Assembly: GCA_002315455.1 (NCBI GenBank)
Contig: DCGG01000059.1
Coordinates: forward strand, 11,329-32,412
Reading direction: 5' to 3'
DNA: 21,084 nucleotides
DNA from: Lentisphaeria bacterium UBA1784
Lineage (GTDB): Bacteria > Verrucomicrobiota > Lentisphaeria > Victivallales > Victivallaceae
The notes under the pieces are model-generated. The model saw nothing but the letters and a program-made list of their open reading frames with translations, did not search any database and was not told where the DNA came from. The position numbers were made by a program, and so were the translations under genes. This document shows, one piece after another, positions 1 to 4,656 of the stretch (its first letter is position 1; every line of letters starts with the position of its first letter).

Positions 1-2
1 TC

Positions 3-248
3 CAGGGGGATGCCAAGTGCGCCGCCATCGCGGCCGCCAGCATCGTAGCCAAGGTGCGGCGGGACCGCATCATGGCGGAATTGGATGCGGAATATCCCGG
101 CTACGGGTTTGCCGCGCACAAGGGATACGGTACGGCGGAACATCTCGCCGCACTGAAAAAACTGGGGGTGACCCCGGTACACAGGCGGAGTTTCCGTCCG
201 GTCAGGGAATTGATCGAACCGCCGCCGGAACAGTTGGAGTTTTGGTGA
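3..248 (+). CDS. rnhB: Ribonuclease HII, C-terminal part (5' end outside window)
   Basis: RNase HII cleaves the RNA strand of RNA/DNA hybrids and starts removal of ribonucleotides misinserted into DNA. Only the last 81 residues are visible, in a frame already open at the window edge. The fragment opens with QGDAKCAAIAAASIVAKV followed by RRDRIM, the family's GD....IAAASI.AKV.RD signature. The Asp of GD matches E. coli Asp126, the fourth catalytic carboxylate. Next comes YPGYGFAAHKGYGT, then the HRRSFRPV segment typical of the C-terminus. The other three acidic residues lie upstream and cannot be checked. The stop codon overlaps a short ATG-initiated ORF (TGATG), and thrS follows 162 bp later on the same strand. 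The family call is secure; only completeness is unknown. Confidence 0.93.
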   Translation, partial: QGDAKCAAIAAASIVAKVRRDRIMAELDAEYPGYGFAAHKGYGTAEHLAALKKLGVTPVHRRSFRPVRELIEPPPEQLEFW

Positions 249-310
249 TGAACCGCTTTGATAGAGGAGGATGGACCCGCGTTACCGACGCGGGTGTCAC
301 TTGCCTTTGA
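248..310 (+). other. Possible 20-codon leader ORF with three Thr codons upstream of thrS
   Basis: A 20-codon ORF begins at an ATG that overlaps the rnhB stop as TGATG. A GGAG sits at 236-239, 8 nt before the ATG, so it could be translated by coupling. It encodes MNRFDRGGWTRVTDAGVTCL, with Thr at positions 10, 13 and 17. Its 3' half overlaps a hairpin (275-282 with 288-295). Thr-rich leader peptides are known attenuation sensors in other operons; here the Thr density is modest and no U-rich terminator follows. It may be a chance ORF. Confidence 0.25.
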
Positions 311-357
311 CCTGATCCTGCGCCTCCGGGAGGATGCGGACGTCCGACGTCCCGGAG
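275..357 (+). promoter_or_regulatory. Hairpin-rich thrS leader
   Basis: The gap before thrS holds a perfect 8-bp stem (275-282 with 288-295, 5-nt loop). A second perfect 7-bp stem pairs 324-330 with 351-357 and encloses a small GACGT/ACGTC stem around 339-351. A competing short pairing, ATCCT with AGGAT flanking 324-330, would exclude the second stem. None is followed by a U tract, so this is not a plain intrinsic terminator. I infer a possible 5' regulatory structure for thrS. I see no T-box consensus elements and no convincing sigma70 promoter here. Confidence 0.3.
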
Positions 358-410
358 TACGCCGAAATCTGTGAATGCGAATCAACCAACTTTGAAACAA
401 GTGAGTCAAT

Positions 411-2135
411 ATGAGCAACTTCCCTCTTGAAACCATCCGCCACAGCGCCGCCCATGTCATGGCGCTGGCGGTGAAGCAGATTTACCCGGATGCCAAATTC
501 GACATCGGCCCTGCCACCGAGAACGGTTTCTACTATGATTTCGACATGGAACACCGTCTCGTCGTCGAGGACCTGAAGGCCATCGAAAAGGCCATGAAGA
601 AGATTATCGGCCGGAAACTTCCCTTTGAACGCTTCGAGGTCTCCCGCGAGGAGGCACAGAAGATGCTGGAAGGCCAGCCCTACAAACTGGAGCGCCTGAA
701 GGATATCGAGGAAGGCCAGACCATCAGTTTTTACCGCACCGGCGAATTCACGGATCTCTGCCGCGGTCCCCACGTGGACAACTCCGGCGACATCGGCGCG
801 ATCAAGTTGACCTCCGTTGCGGGCAGTTACTTCCGGGGCGATGAGAAGAACCCCATGCTTCAGCGCATCTACGGCACTGCTTTCGCCACCGAGGCGGACC
901 TGCAGGAGTACCTTAAGCAGATGGAGGAGGCCGCCAAGCGCGACCACCGGAAGTTGGGCGTGGAACTGGATCTTTTCGGTTTCTCCGATCAGGTTGGTCC
1001 CGGACTGGTGCTGTGGCATCCCAAGGGCGCGTTGATCCGCCACCTCATCGAGACCTACTGGAAGGAAGAGCACTACAAGAACGGATACGAACTGCTGTAC
1101 ACTCCCCACATCGGTCAGAGTACTTTGTGGGAGACCAGCGGACACATCAACTTCTACCGGGACGGAATGTATTCCCCCATGCAGATCGACGAGCGGGATT
1201 ACTTCGTCAAGCCCATGAACTGCCCCTTCCACATTGAGGTCTATCAGTCCCGGCTCCGCAGTTACCGCGAACTGCCCCTGCGTTGGGCGGAACTTGGAAC
1301 CGTTTACCGCTATGAGAAGAGCGGTTCTCTCCATGGCCTCATGCGGGTCCGGGGATTCACGCAGGACGATGCCCACATCATCTGCACACCCGAATCCATC
1401 GAGGACGAGATTGCGGAAGTCCTGCGTTTCAGCCTGGCGATCAATCGTTCCTTCGGGTTCACGGACATCAAGCCGTACCTCTCCACCCGTCCCGCCAAGG
1501 CGGTGGGCGAGCCGGAGCGCTGGGAGAAGGCTATCGACTCCCTCGCCAAGGCGGTGAAGAAGGCCGGCCTGGTCTGCGAAGTCGATGAGGGTGGCGGCGC
1601 GTTCTACGGTCCGAAGATCGACCTGAAGATCCGGGACGCCATCGGCCGGGAGTGGCAGACCACCACCATCCAGTTCGACTTCAACCTGCCGGAGCGGTTC
1701 GACATGACCTACGTCGGCGAGGACGGCAAAAAACACCGGCCCTACATGGTGCACCGGGCGCTGCTGGGGTCGCTGGAGCGGTTCTTTGGCATTCTTGTGG
1801 AGCACTACGCCGGAGCTTTCCCGCTGTGGCTGGCGCCGGAGCAGGCCCGCATCCTGCCGGTGGGCGATGCCCAGTTGGATGCCGCCAAGAAGGTCCAGGC
1901 GGCGTTGAGAGCCAAGGGATTCCGGGTGGGCGTGGACGCGCAGGCGGCCAGCCTCGGAGCCAAGATCCGGTCGGCCCGTCAGGACCGTCTGCCCTACCTG
2001 CTGGTGCTGGGAGAGCGGGAAGCGGCCGACGGCACTTTGTCGGTCCGGAGCCGCAGGGAAGGGGAACTTGGGACCCTTTCCGTGGACGAACTTGCAGAAA
2101 AAATGCGTCTTGAGGTTGAAAACAAGACGAATTAG
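411..2135 (+). CDS. thrS: Threonyl-tRNA synthetase lacking the N-terminal TGS domain
   Basis: Class II cytoplasmic synthetase that charges tRNA-Thr and edits mischarged Ser-tRNA. The protein has 574 residues against about 640 in E. coli, because it begins directly at the editing domain. The editing-site HxxxH is His11/His15, and DLCRGPH gives Cys117/His121. The catalytic core has all three zinc ligands, Cys271 (in MNCPFH), His322 (in DDAH) and His448 (in MVHRA). Their spacings of 51 and 126 match E. coli Cys334/His385/His511. Motif 2 (GSLHGLMRVRGFTQDDAH) and motif 3 (HRALLGSLERF) are intact, and a C-terminal anticodon-binding domain fills roughly 475-574. The start is bounded by an in-frame TGA at 402-404, so no TGS domain is encoded directly upstream. 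The Shine-Dalgarno is weak. It shares strand with infC, as in many bacteria. Confidence 0.97.
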   Translation: MSNFPLETIRHSAAHVMALAVKQIYPDAKFDIGPATENGFYYDFDMEHRLVVEDLKAIEKAMKKIIGRKLPFERFEVSREEAQKMLEGQPYKLERLKDIEEGQTISFYRTGEFTDLCRGPHVDNSGDIGAIKLTSVAGSYFRGDEKNPMLQRIYGTAFATEADLQEYLKQMEEAAKRDHRKLGVELDLFGFSDQVGPGLVLWHPKGALIRHLIETYWKEEHYKNGYELLYTPHIGQSTLWETSGHINFYRDGMYSPMQIDERDYFVKPMNCPFHIEVYQSRLRSYRELPLRWAELGTVYRYEKSGSLHGLMRVRGFTQDDAHIICTPESIEDEIAEVLRFSLAINRSFGFTDIKPYLSTRPAKAVGEPERWEKAIDSLAKAVKKAGLVCEVDEGGGAFYGPKIDLKIRDAIGREWQTTTIQFDFNLPERFDMTYVGEDGKKHRPYMVHRALLGSLERFFGILVEHYAGAFPLWLAPEQARILPVGDAQLDAAKKVQAALRAKGFRVGVDAQAASLGAKIRSARQDRLPYLLVLGEREAADGTLSVRSRREGELGTLSVDELAEKMRLEVENKTN

Positions 2136-2144
2136 CGCTACATT
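2116..2144 (+). promoter_or_regulatory. Candidate sigma70-type promoter for infC-rpmI-rplT inside the thrS 3' end
   Basis: TTGAAA at 2116-2121 is separated by exactly 17 nt from TACATT at 2139-2144. The -10 extends to TACATTAT, resembling the TATATTAT of the two clearer promoters at 13209-13237 and 18274-18302. It would start transcription near 2151, giving an infC leader of about 108 nt. An infC promoter within thrS is known in E. coli. The -10 falls inside an inverted repeat (2135-2160), so the sequence may also serve as RNA structure in read-through transcripts. Confidence 0.45.
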
Positions 2145-2227
2145 ATAAGAGATGTAGTGCCCCATTGTGCGAATGGTGGGGAAATCACGTAAAACAATAC
2201 GCGTTCCCGGCATGGTCCCGGGAACGC
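2135..2227 (+). promoter_or_regulatory. Structured leader of infC (three hairpins)
   Basis: Three consecutive hairpins lie between thrS and infC. Bases 2135-2143 pair with 2152-2160 (9 bp, one G-U, 8-nt loop). CCATT pairs with AATGG around a GTGCG loop at about 2162-2176, with flanking C-G pairs. Bases 2201-2210 pair perfectly with 2218-2227 (10 bp, 7-nt loop). No U tract follows any of them, so simple termination is unlikely. Ribosomal-protein leaders that bind L20 occur upstream of infC in Firmicutes, and IF3 autoregulates at its start codon in enterobacteria. A comparable cis-element is my inference; I cannot match it to a named family. Confidence 0.4.
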
Positions 2228-2242
2228 AGAAATTGCCCGCTG

Positions 2243-2261
2243 AAGGGAGGGTGCGCTTATT
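2243..2261 (+). promoter_or_regulatory. Shine-Dalgarno and AUU start region of infC
   Basis: AAGGGAGG at 2243-2250 is followed after 8 nt by ATT at 2259-2261, in frame with IF3. An in-frame TGA at 2241-2243 excludes any earlier start. The alternative in-frame TTG codons at 2268 and 2271 lie 17 and 20 nt from the ribosome binding site, too far for efficient use. Confidence 0.8.
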
Positions 2262-2771
2262 GCTAAGTTGTTGAAACCGAATGATCGTTCGATCACGCTG
2301 GAGAGTGTTCTGCTGATCGGAGCGGAGGGAGAGCAGTTGGGTGTGGTCGCCTACCCCAAAGCCAAGGAACTGGCTGCTGAAGCCGGTATGGATTTGGTCA
2401 TGGTGTCCGACCGGGCTACGCCTCCGGTGGTAAGGATCATGAACTTCGGCAAGCTGTGCTATGAGCAGAAAAAGAGTCAGAAGGCGCAGAACCGCAACAA
2501 TGCGGCGCAGAAGGTCAAGGAGGTCAAGTTCCACATCAACATTGACCAGCACGACTACGAGACCAAACTCAGCCGTGCCCTTGGGTTTCTGGAGAAGAAA
2601 TTCCGCCTGAAGATCACCCTCGCCCTCCGCGGACGGGAAATGGCGCGCCAGGATATGGCGTATGAATTGATCAGGAAGGTGATGGCCGAGTTGGCTCCTC
2701 ACGCTACGGCGGAGGGAGAACCGAAACTGCTGGGCCGTAACATTTCTGTGAATTTTGCTCCGAAGAACTGA
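2259..2771 (+). CDS. infC: Translation initiation factor IF-3, probable AUU start
   Basis: IF-3 binds the 30S subunit, prevents premature 50S joining and discriminates against wrong initiator tRNA or start codons. From the ATT at 2259 the protein has 170 residues (E. coli 180) and begins (Met)-AKLLKPNDRSI. The N-domain spans about 1-75 and contains the family segments LGVV and RIMNFGKLCYEQKK. The C-domain covers about 85-170, with KEVKFHINIDQHDYETKL, FLEKKFRLKITLALRGREM and a C-terminus ending in NISVNFAPKN. The start was chosen for its optimally spaced Shine-Dalgarno and the upstream in-frame stop. AUU initiation lets IF-3 repress its own synthesis in E. coli, and the same is likely here. 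The neighbours thrS, rpmI and rplT form the classic cluster. Confidence 0.95.
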   Translation: MAKLLKPNDRSITLESVLLIGAEGEQLGVVAYPKAKELAAEAGMDLVMVSDRATPPVVRIMNFGKLCYEQKKSQKAQNRNNAAQKVKEVKFHINIDQHDYETKLSRALGFLEKKFRLKITLALRGREMARQDMAYELIRKVMAELAPHATAEGEPKLLGRNISVNFAPKN

Positions 2772-2877
2772 TCGCAAAGGAGTCGTCCTTTGAGATCGGA
2801 CCCGGAAGGCGGGTTTCGAAGCGCTTCCGCAGCCGGTGGCATTGACCGGCTCGGAAAAACAACTCTCAAATTTGAGA
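2770..2877 (+). promoter_or_regulatory. Structured infC-rpmI spacer, candidate L20/L35 translational control element
   Basis: The 118-nt spacer is almost fully self-complementary. CAAAGGA at 2775-2781 pairs with TCCTTTG at 2786-2792 around a GTCG tetraloop, with GATC/GATC extending it at 2770-2773 and 2794-2797. ACCCG pairs with CGGGT near 2800-2814. A 12-bp stem with one bulged C joins 2825-2837 to 2845-2856. A palindrome at 2864-2877 abuts the rpmI ribosome binding site. In E. coli the infC-rpmI region holds an L20-binding operator that represses rpmI-rplT. Equivalence is inferred from position and structure, not sequence identity. Confidence 0.45.
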
Positions 2878-2889
2878 AAGGAAGTAACA

Positions 2890-3090
2890 ATGCCGAAGTT
2901 GAAGACCAGAAAGTGTGCCGCCAAGCGGCTCAAGGAGACCGGGACTGGCAAGTTCCGTCACCACAAGGCAGGTGCCCGTCACCTGAAAAGCAGCAAGAAT
3001 GCCAAGCGTAAGCGTCGTCTGCGTCAGGACGGTGCCGTTTCTTCCGCGGAGCGGAGCCGGATCAAGGCCGCGCTCCCCTATGGCCTCTGA
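2890..3090 (+). CDS. rpmI: 50S ribosomal protein L35
   Basis: A 66-residue, very basic protein of the large subunit. It begins MPKLKTRKCAAKR and contains the family core TGTGKFRHHKAGARH, followed by a Lys/Arg-rich stretch (KSSKNAKRKRRLRQ) and a short C-terminus ending ALPYGL. Length matches the family (about 65). The frame stays open farther upstream, but the ATG at 2890 is the true start: MPK is the conserved N-terminus and AAAGGAAG at 2877-2884 is well placed. It lies 22 bp before rplT and is probably co-transcribed and co-regulated with it through the structured spacer upstream. Confidence 0.97.
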   Translation: MPKLKTRKCAAKRLKETGTGKFRHHKAGARHLKSSKNAKRKRRLRQDGAVSSAERSRIKAALPYGL

Positions 3091-3112
3091 TTAAGGAAAG
3101 GAGCTGCATACC

Positions 3113-3463
3113 ATGTCGAGAGTCACTTATGCCGTGCCTTCACGCAAGCGCCGCAAGCGCACGTTGGAGTTGGCCAAGGGTTTCTACGGTAACGCAAGCC
3201 GGAACATCCGCACCGTCTATGATGCGGTGGACAAGGCGCAGGCTCATGCCTTCGTCGGCCGGAAGCAGAAGAAGCAGCAGTATCGCGGTCTGTGGATCGT
3301 GCGTATCAACGCCGCCTGCCGCGCGCTCAACGTCAATTACAGCCGATTTATGGATGGGCTGAAGAAGGCCAATATCGAGTTGAATCGTAAGGTTCTGGCC
3401 GATCTCGCGGTCCGTGAACCTGCTGAATTCAAGGCTCTGGTGGAGAAGGTCGTCAAGGCCTGA
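3113..3463 (+). CDS. rplT: 50S ribosomal protein L20
   Basis: A 116-residue early-assembly protein of the large subunit that binds 23S rRNA. It often represses its own operon by binding an rRNA-like structure in the mRNA. The basic N-terminal extension (SRKRRKRTLELAKGFYG) is followed by GLWIVRINAACRALNVNYS and FMDGLKKANIELNRKVLADLA, all diagnostic. AAAGGAG at 3097-3103 sits 9 nt before the ATG. Length equals the family norm. It is the last gene of the thrS-infC-rpmI-rplT block; a strong terminator begins 21 bp after the stop codon. The hairpins upstream of infC and of rpmI are the natural places to look for its binding site. Confidence 0.98.
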   Translation: MSRVTYAVPSRKRRKRTLELAKGFYGNASRNIRTVYDAVDKAQAHAFVGRKQKKQQYRGLWIVRINAACRALNVNYSRFMDGLKKANIELNRKVLADLAVREPAEFKALVEKVVKA

Positions 3464-3484
3464 GCCACACGGTTCTTTGGCAGG

Positions 3485-3537
3485 ATACAGCTCGAATTGG
3501 TGTGTTTGCACCGATTTGAGCTGTATTTGTTTTTTTG
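3485..3537 (+). terminator. Strong intrinsic terminator after rplT
   Basis: Bases 3485-3502 pair with 3509-3526 along 18 continuous base pairs (two G-U wobbles) with a 6-nt TGTTTG loop. The run TTGTTTTTTT at 3527-3536 follows directly. This is an unusually long, uninterrupted terminator stem. It separates the ribosomal-protein block from pheST. Confidence 0.93.
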
Positions 3538-3547
3538 AGGGTAAACG

Positions 3548-3589
3548 GGGCGGTCCGGATGGGATCGCGTTTTGTGGGAAGGACTGCCC
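3548..3589 (+). promoter_or_regulatory. Inverted repeat in the pheS leader
   Basis: GGGCGGTCC at 3548-3556 can pair with GGACTGCCC at 3581-3589 (9 bp, one G-U) across a 24-nt loop. No U tract follows. It lies between the rplT terminator and the pheS ribosome binding site (GAGGAA at 3601-3606). No promoter with recognisable -35/-10 boxes is evident, so where pheST transcription starts is unclear. It could be a 5' UTR fold or chance in GC-rich DNA. Confidence 0.25.
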
Positions 3590-3617
3590 GCGGGTCAGTT
3601 GAGGAAAGAGTTGGATC

Positions 3618-4634
3618 ATGAACAAGGTCATCGAAGCGATCGAACAGGCGGTGAAGGCGGCAGAGGAGCGTTTGGCTTCGGCTGCCGATGCTTCCGTGCT
3701 GGAAGCGGTGCGCATTGAATATTTGGGACGCAACGGATTGTTTCCGGCGCTGTCCCGTCAAATGGGGACGATCCCTGCCGACGAGAGGCGGGAGACCGGT
3801 GCGGCTTTTAACGCCGGCAGGGGCAAAATCGAGGCGGCCATGGATGCCGCGGCACAGCGGCTTCAGGGCGGAGTTGCGGAGAGCGCCGGGATCGACCTTT
3901 CGCTGCCCGGACGGAAACTTCCCCGGGGACACAAGCATCCCATCAGCCAGTTGGCGGATGAGTGCGTTTCCATTTTTCGCCGCATGGGCTTCATTGCGGT
4001 GGACGGTCCCGAGATCGAGGACGTCCGTCACAATTTCGACGCGCTGAACACGCCGCAGGACCATCCCTCCCGGGATCCGCAGGATACCTTCTACTTCCCG
4101 GACGGACGCATTCTGCGTTCCCAGACCAGCCCGGTTCAGATCCGGGTCATGGAGTCCCATCAGCCGCCCATCCGCATTGTGGCGCCCGGGCGGGTGTTCC
4201 GCCGGGATACCCCCGATGCCACCCACGGCATGAACTTCCACCAGATCGAAGGGCTGAGCGTGGACAAGGACGTTTCCATGGCGGACCTGAAGAGCGTGCT
4301 TCAGAGTTTTGCCCGGGAGATGTTCGGCGAGAAGGTCCGTATTCGTCTGCGGCCCCACTTCTTCCCCTTCACCGAGCCCAGCGTGGAGTATGACTTCAGC
4401 TGCGTGGTCTGCGGCGGCAAGGGGTGCAGCGTCTGCAAGAATTCCGGCTGGATCGAGATCGCCGGAGCCGGCATGGTGGACCCCGCGGTTTTCGCCAACG
4501 TCGGATACGATCCCGAAAAGTGGACCGGTTACGCCTTCGGAATGGGGATCGAGCGGCTGGCGATGCTCCGCTACCGCATCCCGGATCTGCGGCTGCTGTA
4601 CGAAAACGACGTCCGGTTCCTGGAACAGTTCTGA
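3618..4634 (+). CDS. pheS: Phenylalanyl-tRNA synthetase alpha subunit
   Basis: Catalytic subunit of the (alpha-beta)2 class II enzyme that charges tRNA-Phe in the cytoplasm. It has 338 residues (E. coli 327). The N-terminal coiled-coil region covers about 1-85. The core shows GHKHPISQLADECVSIFRRMGF, the QDTFYFPDGRILRSQTSPVQIR segment, motif 2 (VFRRDTPDATHGMNFHQIEG) and motif 3 (AFGMGIERLAMLRYRIPDLR). A four-cysteine knuckle CVVCGGKGCSVC (Cys262, 265, 270, 273) precedes GWIEIAGAGMV; this zinc-binding-like insert occurs in many bacterial PheS proteins. GAGGAA at 3601 lies 11 nt before the ATG. pheT follows after 22 bp, so the subunits are co-transcribed. Confidence 0.97.
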   Translation: MNKVIEAIEQAVKAAEERLASAADASVLEAVRIEYLGRNGLFPALSRQMGTIPADERRETGAAFNAGRGKIEAAMDAAAQRLQGGVAESAGIDLSLPGRKLPRGHKHPISQLADECVSIFRRMGFIAVDGPEIEDVRHNFDALNTPQDHPSRDPQDTFYFPDGRILRSQTSPVQIRVMESHQPPIRIVAPGRVFRRDTPDATHGMNFHQIEGLSVDKDVSMADLKSVLQSFAREMFGEKVRIRLRPHFFPFTEPSVEYDFSCVVCGGKGCSVCKNSGWIEIAGAGMVDPAVFANVGYDPEKWTGYAFGMGIERLAMLRYRIPDLRLLYENDVRFLEQF

Positions 4635-4656
4635 TCGGGAAAGGGGACTACAGAAA

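Noticed and set aside
311..410. T-box riboswitch upstream of thrS
   Set aside because: No recognisable T-box sequence, specifier loop or terminator with U tract is present.
297..2951. 884-codon open frame on the - strand across thrS and infC
   Set aside because: It lies antisense to two certain genes, its translation resembles no protein and is low in structure; long antisense frames are expected in GC-rich coding DNA.
3559..3621. Phe-type attenuator leader peptide before pheS
   Set aside because: The 20-codon ORF that overlaps the pheS ATG has only one Phe codon and no following terminator, so it does not look like pheL.
4309..4656. Upstream extension of pheT inside pheS
   Set aside because: The extra residues are an out-of-frame shadow of pheS; the conserved PheT N-terminus and ribosome binding site place the start at 4657.
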